NCBI GenBank assembly: GCA_965650335.1
Contig: CBFGOI010000005.1
Span: 25,585-89,584 of the forward strand
Source of the DNA: Paradesertivirga sp965650335
GTDB taxonomy: Bacteria; Bacteroidota; Bacteroidia; Sphingobacteriales; Sphingobacteriaceae
Direction of reading: 5' to 3'
DNA length: 64,000 nucleotides
Shown here: positions 18,066 through 27,052 of the stretch, piece by piece
Layout of the letters: each line of letters starts with the position of its first letter
Position numbering within the stretch: the stretch's first letter is position 1
The notes under the pieces: generated by a model
What the model was told of the DNA's origin: nothing
Seen by the model: the letters and a program-made list of their open reading frames with translations, nothing else
Databases searched by the model: none
Position numbers and translations under genes: made by a program

Positions 18066-19079
18066 ATGAGGTTCGAACCCATCACAATAAAAGACATAGC
18101 CAAAGCACTTGGATTATCCACTTCTACAGTTTCAAGAGCTCTGAGGGGAGGATACGAAATTAGTGAAGAAACTAAGCGGATCGTGCTGGAATATGCGGAA
18201 AAGATAAATTATCGGCCCAATCCGATAGCTTTAAGCTTGAAAGAACGAAGAAGTCACTCTATTGGAGTGGTGGTGTGCGAGATTGCGAATAACTTTTTTT
18301 CGCAGGCAATTAACGGAATCGAATCAATAGCCTATAATTCCGGTTATCATGTTATCATCACCCAAAGCAATGAAAATTTTGAACGGGAAGTTCTAAATGT
18401 GGAACACCTCGCCTCAAGATCTGTGGATGGTCTGCTGATTTCTCTCTCTTCAGAAACTCCCGATATCTCCTACCTGAAAAAGTTACACGATAAAGGACTA
18501 CCTATTGTTCTTTTCGACAGGGTAACCGAGGAAATTCAAACACATAAAGTAATCGCTAATAATTTTCAGGGAGCGTTTGACGCAACCGAATATTTAATAA
18601 GCCTAGGGCATCGCAAAGTCGCACATTTTACCAACGCAGCTCATCTTTCCATTACCAGGGAACGACTCTCCGGATATAAAGCGGCACTCGATAAACACGG
18701 GATTGCCTATAATGAGTCGTATGTGAAATTTTGCAACCATGGGGGGATGATACAAGATGAGTTGGATCTGGTGGTTACCGAAATATTGTCTTTAAAAGAT
18801 CGGCCAGAAGCAATTTTCATTGCACAAGATAAATTAACTACCGGCGCCTTGCTGGCATTCAAGAAATTTGAGCCAGAATATGCATCAAAACTTGCGATAT
18901 CTGGTTTTACCAATTCAAATGTTGTTGAACTTTTTTCTCCATCGATTACGGCAGTAAGGCAGCCAGCCTTTGAAATGGGCCAACAGGCTACCGAACTCCT
19001 TATCCAACTAATAGAAAGTAAATATCCCGTAACTGAGTTTGAAACCAGGATGCTAAATACTCAATTGATGCTAAAGTAG
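18066..19079 (+). CDS. LacI-family transcriptional regulator of the pectin locus
   Basis: A 337-residue regulator with an N-terminal LacI helix-turn-helix (KDIAKALGLSTSTVSRALRG, residues 6-25), the hinge with a DNA-intercalating leucine region (PIALSLKERRS), and a periplasmic-binding-protein-like effector domain (IGVVVCEIANNFFSQAINGIE onwards). Such proteins bind CG-centred palindromes and release on binding a sugar or sugar acid. The gene is divergent from susC with a cluster of matching sites between them. The ligand may be a pectin breakdown intermediate; this is inference from context. ATG 18066 gives the standard LacI start. Confidence 0.9.
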   Translation: MRFEPITIKDIAKALGLSTSTVSRALRGGYEISEETKRIVLEYAEKINYRPNPIALSLKERRSHSIGVVVCEIANNFFSQAINGIESIAYNSGYHVIITQSNENFEREVLNVEHLASRSVDGLLISLSSETPDISYLKKLHDKGLPIVLFDRVTEEIQTHKVIANNFQGAFDATEYLISLGHRKVAHFTNAAHLSITRERLSGYKAALDKHGIAYNESYVKFCNHGGMIQDELDLVVTEILSLKDRPEAIFIAQDKLTTGALLAFKKFEPEYASKLAISGFTNSNVVELFSPSITAVRQPAFEMGQQATELLIQLIESKYPVTEFETRMLNTQLMLK

Positions 19080-19188
19080 CATTGATGAGTTTATCCGTTG
19101 AACCCTCTAAATTGCCTGTTCATCTATAACTATCCCAGCTTAGTCGAACTAATTTTAAGGCCTGAGAAACATGTTGTTTATTTGATTT

Positions 19189-19374
19189 ATGCATTTAAAC
19201 ATCATGAAACCCACTCGCCACCCAATATCACCTTTTATAATATTATTAATACCTGCCCTGTTGGTTGTGGGGTATAAAAGTACGGGCACAACCGAAATTG
19301 AACCGGAAAAGCAACAGGCCAGCATCAAATTTCAAATCCCTTCTTTGAAAGGAATGGTGAAAGCGATATTTTAA
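19189..19374 (+). CDS. Small putative membrane-anchored peptide
   Basis: An open frame of 61 codons (57 if ATG 19204 is used) with a single hydrophobic segment (FIILLIPALLVVGY) followed by a charged tail. No family is recognised. It lies alone between the LacI gene and the convergent metallo-hydrolase, ending 2 bp before the latter's stop codon. It may be a real small protein or chance; no strong ribosome site or promoter was seen. Confidence 0.3.
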   Translation: MHLNIMKPTRHPISPFIILLIPALLVVGYKSTGTTEIEPEKQQASIKFQIPSLKGMVKAIF

Positions 19375-19376
19375 AA

Positions 19377-20777
19377 CTATAGCTGCTCGGACTGGTGTTG
19401 TTTGGGAATCAGTACATTGGCAAAGCCGGCATCCTTTAAACGTTGTTTGAACCTGGTTTGTACATCGTATTCTCCGTGTACAAGGAATACTTTTTTAACT
19501 TCGGAAGGATCCTGACACGATAGGAAGCGTAACAAATCCTCATAATCACCATGTGCGCTCATCGACTTTATTACCCGCACTTCTGCCCTGACATCATATT
19601 CCTCACCAAATATCCTGACCACTTTATTTCCGGCTATTAATCTCCCTCCCAAGGATGTAGGCTCGCAATATCCAACAATTAAAATTGTGTGTTTTTCGTT
19701 ACCGAGATTGTTTCTTATATGATGTTTTACCCTCCCCGCTTCTGCCATGCCTGATGATGAAATAATTACACACGGTCGCGGGTCATCATTTAGAGCTTTG
19801 GACTCCTCAACTGATTGTATAAACCTTAATCCTTCAAAATGAAAAACATCATCATCAGTTTTCATCACCTCCTTCACGGTTTTATTAAAAACGTCGGGAT
19901 GTTCTTTAAGTACATTAGTGGCCTTCTCCGACAATGGACTATCTACATAATATTGTACGTCGGGCAAACTACCTTTTAAATCAAGAGCGTTTAAGGCATA
20001 CAATAGTTCCTGTGTACGTCCGACGCTAAAAGCAGGGATGATAACCTTACCTCCCTTTAACTTACAAGTTCGGTGAATCACTTCCTGAAGTTGTCCTTCT
20101 AAAGCTTCCAGATCTTTATGAAGTGAATCCCCGTAGGTAGATTCTAAAAGAATGTAATCAGCTTGCGGGAAGCTCTGAGGACTTTTCAACAGCGGATCGC
20201 CGTACTGGCCGACATCGCCGCTGAAAGTAATTCGTTGATACTTCCCCTCCTCCAATATGCTAAGATTCACCGCGGCACTTCCCAAAATATGCCCTGCATC
20301 GGTGAACCGAACGCTAATCCGTGGTTCAATTTCAAAATCTACATCATAATCAACTATTTTAAACAAACGCAAGGCCTCCATCACATCAGTTTCAGTATAT
20401 AGGGGTTTCAATAGTTCCAATCCGTTTCTACGGCGGTTTTTATTACTGAACTCGGCATCCTGCATTTGTATTCGGGCCGAATCGTTAAGAAGTATAGAAG
20501 CCAGATCCATTGTTGGAGCAGTGCAAAATATTATGCCGTTAAATCCTTCGGCAACAAGCCTTGGAATTAATCCGCAATGATCGATATGAGCGTGAGATAA
20601 AATAAGATAGTCGACCTTATCCGGCCTGAAACCAAAATACTCGTTTAAGTCGTCGGTATCATCGCCCATCCCCTGAAACATACCACAGTCAAGAAGTATC
20701 TGAGTTCCGTTGGTCAATGTAATTAGATGTTTACTGCCGGTTACAGTTTGGGCGGCTCCATGGAATGTTATGGTCAT
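19377..20777 (-). CDS. Metallo-beta-lactamase fold hydrolase with beta-CASP and RNA-specificity domains
   Basis: A 466-residue cytoplasmic protein of the beta-CASP group (CPSF73/Ysh1-like bacterial RNA nucleases). The zinc motif SHAHIDHCG is at about 59-67, a further ligand lies in FSGDVGQYGDPLL, the beta-CASP domain includes VIIPAFSVGRTQELLYAL, and the C-terminal RMMBL-type motif is SAHGDYEDLL with VHGEYD. These enzymes cut or trim RNA. It is a single gene, divergent from blaI and convergent with the tiny frame before it. Catalytic residues look intact. Confidence 0.85.
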   Translation of the reverse strand: MTITFHGAAQTVTGSKHLITLTNGTQILLDCGMFQGMGDDTDDLNEYFGFRPDKVDYLILSHAHIDHCGLIPRLVAEGFNGIIFCTAPTMDLASILLNDSARIQMQDAEFSNKNRRRNGLELLKPLYTETDVMEALRLFKIVDYDVDFEIEPRISVRFTDAGHILGSAAVNLSILEEGKYQRITFSGDVGQYGDPLLKSPQSFPQADYILLESTYGDSLHKDLEALEGQLQEVIHRTCKLKGGKVIIPAFSVGRTQELLYALNALDLKGSLPDVQYYVDSPLSEKATNVLKEHPDVFNKTVKEVMKTDDDVFHFEGLRFIQSVEESKALNDDPRPCVIISSSGMAEAGRVKHHIRNNLGNEKHTILIVGYCEPTSLGGRLIAGNKVVRIFGEEYDVRAEVRVIKSMSAHGDYEDLLRFLSCQDPSEVKKVFLVHGEYDVQTRFKQRLKDAGFANVLIPKQHQSEQL

Positions 20778-20910
20778 TCTATTTTTTATTTTTAAAGGTA
20801 AGAGGAATTTGAGTGTTTTCTAAAGGGTAACAGGAAATACGGATAGAAGTTTATACCAAGAAAATGGAAAAATATTATTATCCGATTAAATATGGACCTT
20901 TTAATATAAA

Positions 20911-20946
20911 AACTAAAATATTAGTTGTAAACCTAAAACATTAGTT
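20911..20946 (+). promoter_or_regulatory. Paired BlaI/MecI-type operators in front of the blaI-like gene
   Basis: Two dyads, AACTAAAATATTAGTT (20911-20926) and ACCTAAAACATTAGTT (20931-20946), start exactly 20 bp apart, about two helical turns. They flank the spacer of a putative promoter (TTG at 20925-20927, TATCTTTA at 20948-20955). The neighbouring gene encodes a BlaI-family repressor, so autoregulation is the simple reading. Confidence 0.7.
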
Positions 20947-20978
20947 ATATCTTTATATAAATCAGAAAGAAAAGAGAT

Positions 20979-21350
20979 ATGGAACTTAAAGAATTAACAA
21001 AAGCCGAAGAACAAATCATGCAGATTTTATGGGCCTTGGAAAAAGCATTTGTTAAAGAGATCATAGAAGAGCTCCCGGAGCCGAAGCCTGCCTATAATAC
21101 AGTTTCAACAATCATTCGAATTTTAGAAACCAAAAAATTCGTCGAACACGAAGCTTTCGGAAAAAGCCATCGTTATTTCCCTGTTGTTAGTAAAGAGCAA
21201 TATAAAACCTTCGCCACCGAAAAACTTCTTAACGGATACTTTAGCAGCTCTGTAGAAAATATGTTCTCCTTTTTTGTAAAAAAGGAAAAGATTGATTTGA
21301 AAGAAGCTGATGAAATACTAAAACTAATCGAAAACCTAAAGAAAAAATGA
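20979..21350 (+). CDS. BlaI/MecI-family transcriptional repressor
   Basis: A 123-residue winged-helix protein starting LTKAEEQIMQILWALEKAFV with the recognition region PAYNTVSTIIRILETKKFV, as in BlaI/MecI. A C-terminal helical dimerisation part follows. In this family the partner M56 metalloprotease triggers cleavage of the repressor. Here the M56 gene starts 2 bp after this stop codon. No beta-lactamase gene is nearby, so the pair probably senses something else, such as envelope or metal stress. Two operator-like dyads sit just upstream. Confidence 0.9.
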   Translation: MELKELTKAEEQIMQILWALEKAFVKEIIEELPEPKPAYNTVSTIIRILETKKFVEHEAFGKSHRYFPVVSKEQYKTFATEKLLNGYFSSSVENMFSFFVKKEKIDLKEADEILKLIENLKKK

Positions 21351-21351
21351 T

Positions 21352-22977
21352 ATGAACTGTCCATCCTACCTCATCCAGGTGAACATTTACCTGACCCTGT
21401 TTTATGCCTTTTATATATTGGTATTGCAGAATGAAACTTTTTTCAAATGGAACAGGATATTTCTGGTCAGCTCGGGGCTACTATCCTGTCTAATTCCTGT
21501 TATGCAATCAGAATGGGTGAGAAGTTTATTCGTCACCAAAAACATCGAACAGATTTCAAAAGTCGCTTTAAATCCGATGGTTTTAAATGAGGTACAGATT
21601 TCTGTCGATAGAAATGAAAGTTTAACACCGGGAGAATGGATTGCAGTGGTCTATTTACTGGGGGTACTCCTCTTTTTATGCAGGTTTTTGTGGCAGTTAA
21701 GTAAAGTATCCAAAAGCTTTAAGGTGGGAACTCAGGCCCAGTCGTTCTTCAACAAAATTAAGGTCTCAGAGGATCTTCCTTCAAGAGATTCAATCGTCAA
21801 ACATGAAGAAGTGCATGTGTCACAGGTGCATTCGGCAGATGTAGTATTCTTTGAACTCATTAGCATTATTAATTGGTTTAATCCTGTTGTTTATGCCTAC
21901 AAAAAATCTGTGAAATATATCCATGAATTTATTGCAGATGAAGTTGCATCAGGGCACACCGGCAAAACAGAGTATGCTGAAATATTGGTAAGCAATGTGT
22001 TTGGAATCCAAAAAGAACAGTTAACTAATAATTTTTACAATCAATCATTCCTGAAAAAACGAATCATCATGCTACATAAAACTAAATCCAGTAGAACAGC
22101 ATTTTTAAAATACGGTTTAACAGCGCCATTATTTGCCGCGATGCTTGTATTTTCATCCGCAACTATAAATCAAGATGACATTAATCAAACAGACCATGCG
22201 AGCACCATTTTTCAGCCAGAGATTTTAAAAGCAATCGCATCAGTTGACCCTACATCTACAGACAAATCAAATAGTGTTACCTCTTTATTGGAAGAGGTTA
22301 AGGATTTGAAGAAAGAATTAACATCAGTTAATAGTCCAGACCAAGAGATCGATGAAACCATTATTACAGACAGAGCCAACGTAATGCTTGCTAAAGAGCA
22401 AAATCCGAAGGATACCTCCGGCGTTTATAACCAAGCCTCAGTCGAAGTAATGCCAGAGTATCCTGGTGGCATTAACAAATTTTTGCAGTGGGTTGGCAGC
22501 AATTACAAATTTCCAAAACCAGCCTCAGAAGCAGAAATTTCAGGAAGAATGATTGTACAATTTGTTGTTGAAAAGAACGGTACATTGACAGACATTAAAG
22601 TTCCGAAAGATTTGGGTTTTGGAACCGGTGATGCTGCTAAAGAATTAATAGCCAACTCTGTAAAATGGAAGCCAGGAATTCAGAACGGAAAACCGGTAAG
22701 AGTTCAATATACCCTTCCTCTCATGCTAAGGTCTCCTAAAAAGAGTGTTAATTCCGCAGATAGCTTGTTAATCAGAACGGATAAGGGTAATATTTTTGAT
22801 TCGCCAAATCCGCCGCTATTTATCTTAGAGGGGAAAGAAATAACTGCTGAACAAATGAAACAAATCAAGCCGGCCGACATAGAGGCCATCCAGGTGCTAA
22901 AAGATAAAACTGCTACAGATAAATACGGCGAAAAAGGGAAAAATGGAGTTGTGATAATTAAACTGAAACAGAAATAA
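21352..22977 (+). CDS. M56 (BlaR1-like) metallopeptidase with TonB C-terminal and plug-like domains
   Basis: A 541-residue inner-membrane protein. Hydrophobic segments are at about 8-25, 36-50, 95-115 and 253-268. The zinc motif HEEVH is at 151-155, with the third-ligand region HEFIADE at 191-197. After the last membrane segment a linker leads to a TonB_C domain (about 362-455, YPGGINKFLQWV to LPLMLR) and a short segment resembling the receptor plug (ADIEAIQVLKDKTATDKYG, VVIIKL, about 490-541). BlaR1-type proteases couple sensing to repressor removal; the TonB part suggests contact with the outer membrane or transport. It is translationally linked to the blaI-like gene. Confidence 0.85.
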   Translation: MNCPSYLIQVNIYLTLFYAFYILVLQNETFFKWNRIFLVSSGLLSCLIPVMQSEWVRSLFVTKNIEQISKVALNPMVLNEVQISVDRNESLTPGEWIAVVYLLGVLLFLCRFLWQLSKVSKSFKVGTQAQSFFNKIKVSEDLPSRDSIVKHEEVHVSQVHSADVVFFELISIINWFNPVVYAYKKSVKYIHEFIADEVASGHTGKTEYAEILVSNVFGIQKEQLTNNFYNQSFLKKRIIMLHKTKSSRTAFLKYGLTAPLFAAMLVFSSATINQDDINQTDHASTIFQPEILKAIASVDPTSTDKSNSVTSLLEEVKDLKKELTSVNSPDQEIDETIITDRANVMLAKEQNPKDTSGVYNQASVEVMPEYPGGINKFLQWVGSNYKFPKPASEAEISGRMIVQFVVEKNGTLTDIKVPKDLGFGTGDAAKELIANSVKWKPGIQNGKPVRVQYTLPLMLRSPKKSVNSADSLLIRTDKGNIFDSPNPPLFILEGKEITAEQMKQIKPADIEAIQVLKDKTATDKYGEKGKNGVVIIKLKQK

Positions 22978-22995
22978 TACGCCTGTAGAGTACAA

Positions 22996-23029
22996 AAAGA
23001 GCCCCGACATTTTCACATCAGGGCTCTTT
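22996..23029. terminator. Bidirectional terminator
   Basis: AAAGAGCCC (22996-23004) and GGGCTCTTT (23021-23029) form a 9-bp stem between the convergent M56 gene and sdhB, with A/T runs on both sides. Confidence 0.8.
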
Positions 23030-23062
23030 CAATTTCCTCCTTGCCTCGTGCTACAAAACTAC

Positions 23063-23833
23063 TTAAATTTCTTCTTCTTTAAAAAGTTTGGCATCGAAAA
23101 AGTCTCTTCTCATTCTATTAATATTGGTCATAGAAATCTCTTTCGGACATTCGATTTCGCAGGCACCGGTATTTGTACAGCTTCCAAATCCTTCGGCATC
23201 CATTTGCGCCACCATTGATTGAACACGGCGATAACGCTCCGGTTGTCCCTGTGGTAATAAAGCTAGCTGAGATACTTTTGCAGACACAAAAAGCATCGCC
23301 GAAGCATTCTTACAAGCGGCTACACAAGCACCGCATTGGATACAAGTTGCAGAATTAAATGCTTCATCAGCGATTACCTTTGGAATAGCAATATCATTCG
23401 CGTCTGGTACTCCGCCTGTATTCACAGAAACGTAACCTCCGGCCTGTTGAATTCTGTCGAATGCAGAACGGTCAACAGCTAAATCTTTAATAACCGGGAA
23501 CGATGTTGCACGCCATGGCTCGATTGTGATCGTCTCACCATCTTTAAAGCTACGCATATGCAGCTGACAAGTGGTTATGGCACGCTTGGGGCCATGCGGT
23601 CGACCGTTTATATATAAAGAACACATTCCGCAAATCCCTTCACGACAATCGTGATCAAAATGGATCGGGTCTGTTCCTTTTTTTACTAAATCTTCGTTTA
23701 CTACATCAAGCATCTCCAGGAAAGACATATCCTGAGAAATATTTTCTGCTTTGTAAGTAACAAATCCGCCCTTATCGCTGGCACTTGCTTGTCTCCAGAC
23801 TTTCAGGGTTAAATTCATGTTTCCGCTCATCAT
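23063..23833 (-). CDS. sdhB: Succinate dehydrogenase/fumarate reductase iron-sulfur subunit
   Basis: The iron-sulfur subunit (256 residues) passes electrons from the flavoprotein to quinone. The [2Fe-2S] cluster motif CREGICGMC is at about 63-71, [4Fe-4S] CIQCGACVAAC near 147, and the last cluster motif GACEIECPKE near 225. ATG 23833, or the in-frame ATG 6 codons later, could start translation. It is last in sdhC-sdhA-sdhB, and the gap to sdhA holds an unusual repeat tract (23842-23909). Confidence 0.95.
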   Translation of the reverse strand: MMSGNMNLTLKVWRQASASDKGGFVTYKAENISQDMSFLEMLDVVNEDLVKKGTDPIHFDHDCREGICGMCSLYINGRPHGPKRAITTCQLHMRSFKDGETITIEPWRATSFPVIKDLAVDRSAFDRIQQAGGYVSVNTGGVPDANDIAIPKVIADEAFNSATCIQCGACVAACKNASAMLFVSAKVSQLALLPQGQPERYRRVQSMVAQMDAEGFGSCTNTGACEIECPKEISMTNINRMRRDFFDAKLFKEEEI

Positions 23834-23841
23834 TTTGAGAT

Positions 23842-23909
23842 TTTAGTATCAAGTACCAAGTACTGAGATTATGCATCCTGATACTTGATACCAGATACTA
23901 GATACTAAA
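23842..23909. repeat. Heptamer tract with dyad symmetry between sdhA and sdhB
   Basis: The first half reads as 7-mers AGTATCA, AGTACCA, AGTACTG; the second half as GATACTT, GATACCA, GATACTA, GATACTA, the complement of the first type. The two halves can fold on each other around a short centre (ATGCAT). It occupies nearly the whole 78-bp gap in the sdh operon. Confidence 0.8.
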
Positions 23910-23911
23910 TA

Positions 23912-25849
23912 TTATTTATAACTTCTTTGTGTTAATTTAACATTCTCATATACCAAAGGCTCTTTGTTCAATTGCTCCGGCATATCCTCACCAGTGAATT
24001 CCCAGGCTGCAACGTATGCGAATTCATCATCGTTACGTAAAGCTTCACCTTCTTCTGTCTGGCTTTCTTCACGGAAGTGACCACCACATGATTCTTTGCG
24101 GTGTAATGCGTCATCAACCATTAATTCACCAAGTTCAATGAAGTCTGCAACACGTCCGGCTTTTTCAAGCGACATATTCAGTTCTTCATTCTTTCCGAGA
24201 ACGATCGCGTTTTTCCAGAAATCTGCCTTAAGCTCTTTGATTAAACCTTTAGCTTTAATTAAACCAGCCTCATTACGTGCCATACCACAGTATTCCCACA
24301 TAATCACGCCTAATTCACGATGATATTCATCAACTGTTTTAGTTCCTTTAAGAGATAGAAGCTTATTTAGCCTGTCTTCTACCGCCTTTTTGGTTTCTGC
24401 GAAAGCTGGGTGCGTTGTATCAACCGGCTTTGGACCAATTCCTGCCAGGTAATCACCTAAAGTATACGGTATTACGAAATATCCATCTGCTAATCCCTGC
24501 ATTAATGCCGAAGCACCTAAACGGTTCGCTCCGTGATCAGAGAAGTTACATTCGCCTAAAGCATATAAACCAGGAATAGTAGTTTGCAAGTTATAATCTA
24601 CCCATAGTCCGCCCATGGTATAGTGAACAGCCGGATAAATACGCATTGGCAACTCGTATGGATTTTCATCCGTAATTTGATAATACATATCAAACAGGTT
24701 GCCATATTTCGCCTCAATTGCACTTTTTCCTAAACGGTTAATTGCATCAGAGAAATCAAGATAAACTGCCTTTCCAGAACCTCCCACTCCACGTCCGTCA
24801 TCCACTGCTTCTTTAGCGTTACGTGATGCAACATCACGAGGCACTAAGTTTCCGAAAGAAGGATATTTACGCTCTAAGAAGTAATCCCTGTCGTCTTCTT
24901 TTACTTCGCTTGCTTTTAGCTGTCCTTTACGGATCTGCTCGGCCATGGCCTGAGTTTTAGGAACCCAAACACGACCGTCATTCCGCAACGACTCTGACAT
25001 CAAGGTAAGTTTCGACTGGTGGTCGCCACTTACAGGAATACAAGTCGGGTGAATTTGAGTATAGCAAGGATTACCGAAGAAAGCCCCACGTTTGTGAGCT
25101 CTCCAGATTGCCGTTGTATTGCTACCCATTGCGTTTGTAGAAAGGTAAAATACGTTTCCGTACCCTCCTGACGCTAAAAGAACCGCATGTCCTGCATGAG
25201 TTTCCAGTTTACCTGAAATCAAATCACGGGTTACCACACCCTGTGCTTTACCATCCACAACAACTACGTCGAGCATTTCGTGACGGTTGTACATTTTCAC
25301 TTTACCCTCATGAATCTGGCGATTTAAAGCAGAATAAGCTCCCAGTAAAAGTTGTTGTCCGGTTTGCCCACGAGCATAAAACGTACGGGATACTTGCGAA
25401 CCACCAAATGAGCGGTTATCTAATAAACCACCGTACTCACGTGCAAAAGGAACTCCCTGAGCAACGCACTGATCGATAATATTTACCGACTCTTCGGCTA
25501 AACGATGAACGTTTGCTTCACGGGCACGGTAATCACCACCTTTAATGGTATCGTAAAATAGGCGATAAACGCTATCGCCGTCATTACGGTAATTTTTTGC
25601 AGCATTAATACCCCCTTGTGCAGCAATGGAGTGTGCACGGCGAGGACTATCCTGAAAACAGAAAACTTTTACATTATAACCCAGTTCGGCAAGAGATGCG
25701 GCAGCCGAAGCGCCTGCTAAACCGCTACCAATTACGATAACAGTATACTTTCTCTTATTAGCAGGATTAACCAACTTTAAGTTAAATTTATGCTTGGACC
25801 ACTTTTCAGCTAAAGGTCCCTCTGGTATTTTAGAATCTAAAATCATCAC
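23912..25849 (-). CDS. sdhA: Succinate dehydrogenase/fumarate reductase flavoprotein subunit
   Basis: The catalytic subunit (645 residues) oxidises succinate to fumarate. The FAD-binding motif GSGLAGASAAASLAELG is at about 41-57, the flavin-linking region RRAHSIAAQGGINAA follows, and the substrate-site segment CYTQIHPTCIP and HYTMGGLWVDYN are present. Length and motifs match the Bacteroidota/epsilon-type (type B) enzyme. It lies 35 bp after sdhC. A second ATG is at codon 2; the first is used here. Confidence 0.96.
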   Translation of the reverse strand: MMILDSKIPEGPLAEKWSKHKFNLKLVNPANKRKYTVIVIGSGLAGASAAASLAELGYNVKVFCFQDSPRRAHSIAAQGGINAAKNYRNDGDSVYRLFYDTIKGGDYRAREANVHRLAEESVNIIDQCVAQGVPFAREYGGLLDNRSFGGSQVSRTFYARGQTGQQLLLGAYSALNRQIHEGKVKMYNRHEMLDVVVVDGKAQGVVTRDLISGKLETHAGHAVLLASGGYGNVFYLSTNAMGSNTTAIWRAHKRGAFFGNPCYTQIHPTCIPVSGDHQSKLTLMSESLRNDGRVWVPKTQAMAEQIRKGQLKASEVKEDDRDYFLERKYPSFGNLVPRDVASRNAKEAVDDGRGVGGSGKAVYLDFSDAINRLGKSAIEAKYGNLFDMYYQITDENPYELPMRIYPAVHYTMGGLWVDYNLQTTIPGLYALGECNFSDHGANRLGASALMQGLADGYFVIPYTLGDYLAGIGPKPVDTTHPAFAETKKAVEDRLNKLLSLKGTKTVDEYHRELGVIMWEYCGMARNEAGLIKAKGLIKELKADFWKNAIVLGKNEELNMSLEKAGRVADFIELGELMVDDALHRKESCGGHFREESQTEEGEALRNDDEFAYVAAWEFTGEDMPEQLNKEPLVYENVKLTQRSYK

Positions 25850-25884
25850 AGAATTTATTTGTATCCCGATAAGGGAGGATCAAT

Positions 25885-26670
25885 CTATCGTGTTAAATAT
25901 ATGTAAATTGGCATTGCGGCAAACATGGCCGGGATAATAATACTGAAAACCCATAAGCCAAGAAATTTAATGGCCGGGAAGTATTTATTATGATCAAATC
26001 CTAATGTTTGAAAACCACTTTGAAAACCATGATAAAGGTGGAATCCCATGGCAATCATAGCGATTACATAAAGGATTACATACCATAACTGGCTGAATGC
26101 CGAGGTAACAACTTTATAAAGGTCTTTGGCTACTACTATTTGAGTTTGGCTTTGCGCATCAACATAAGATGAGTGCATTACTTCTACATCTGAAACAGGT
26201 AATTCTGTAACCCGAACCGCATCCGGATTTTGAAGTGCCGTTTCGTATTTGGTGTAAGGAAGTCCTCCCCAATGATATTGAGCCCAGAAATTACTCATGT
26301 GAACTACAATAAAGATTAAAAGGATGGTACCTAAAATGCCCATATTTCTGGAACTCCATGAACTGTTTGCAGATCCGTTATACTGCGCATAAGCTACTGG
26401 TCTTGCTTTTTTGTTGTACCAGGTGATTACCAAAGCATATACCGCATGCAGGATAATAGACGCATAAAGAAGATAGGAAACGATCTTAATTGGCGGAAAA
26501 TGAGTCATAAAATATGAATACTCATTAAAAGCCTTACCTGCATCATCTTTAAACAGCTGTAAGTTTCCGATAAGATGGACGACGAGAAACAGGGCCAGAA
26601 ACAATCCTGTTAAGCTCATAATCAATTTCTTTCCCAGAGTTGAGGAGAAAGTTTTTGTGAAACTGCTCAT
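25885..26670 (-). CDS. sdhC: Succinate dehydrogenase cytochrome b subunit
   Basis: A single di-haem membrane anchor of 261 residues with five predicted membrane segments (about 15-35, 62-82, 107-125, 185-205, 228-250). Candidate haem-ligand His residues lie in VVHLIGN, ILHAVYA, VVHMSN and GFHLYHGF. A lone sdhC of this type and no sdhD marks a type B succinate:menaquinone oxidoreductase. It is first gene of sdhCAB. A minus-strand TACTTTTG box at 26708-26701 fits the promoter. Confidence 0.93.
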   Translation of the reverse strand: MSSFTKTFSSTLGKKLIMSLTGLFLALFLVVHLIGNLQLFKDDAGKAFNEYSYFMTHFPPIKIVSYLLYASIILHAVYALVITWYNKKARPVAYAQYNGSANSSWSSRNMGILGTILLIFIVVHMSNFWAQYHWGGLPYTKYETALQNPDAVRVTELPVSDVEVMHSSYVDAQSQTQIVVAKDLYKVVTSAFSQLWYVILYVIAMIAMGFHLYHGFQSGFQTLGFDHNKYFPAIKFLGLWVFSIIIPAMFAAMPIYIYLTR

Positions 26671-26700
26671 TACTTTTTGTTTGATTTATATTTAGAAGTG

Positions 26701-26708
26701 CAAAAGTA
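26701..26708 (-). promoter_or_regulatory. Putative -7 box of the sdhCAB promoter
   Basis: On the minus strand the bases read TACTTTTG, matching the Bacteroidota -7 consensus TAnnTTTG, about 31 bp before the sdhC start. No clear TTTG -33 box was found. The remaining stretch to 27052 is AT-rich, and no gene, repeat or structured RNA was recognised in it. Confidence 0.5.
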
Positions 26709-27052
26709 TTTAAAATGACCTTAGTTATATAATCGTTTTTAGCTTCTGAAAGAGATTTAATTTATTTAGAAACGTTCTAAAATACTTAAACGCTTATTTT
26801 GTTTTGATAAAATGAAGAAAAAGAAGTATTATTTTCAATGAATCCTCTACATTTTTTTATCAAATCGGATAATTCTACTATAAAAAAGAGAATAACAACC
26901 TAGAAAAGCAGCTGAATTAAAAAAATATACAAATTATAGCACCCGCAGTAACATACACTAACAAGATTCTTGCTCAATCATACAATATATCACGCCTTCG
27001 TAGAAATAAGAGGTGAAAATGATGAAGCAATCACAGTATCTTTGAATATATT

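Noticed and set aside
20979..22977. Beta-lactam resistance operon
   Set aside because: BlaI and BlaR1-like genes are present, but no beta-lactamase or penicillin-binding protein gene is adjacent, and the sensor domain of BlaR1 is replaced by TonB_C and a plug-like tail.
23842..23909. CRISPR array
   Set aside because: Units are only about 7 nt with no spacers, and no cas gene is in the window.
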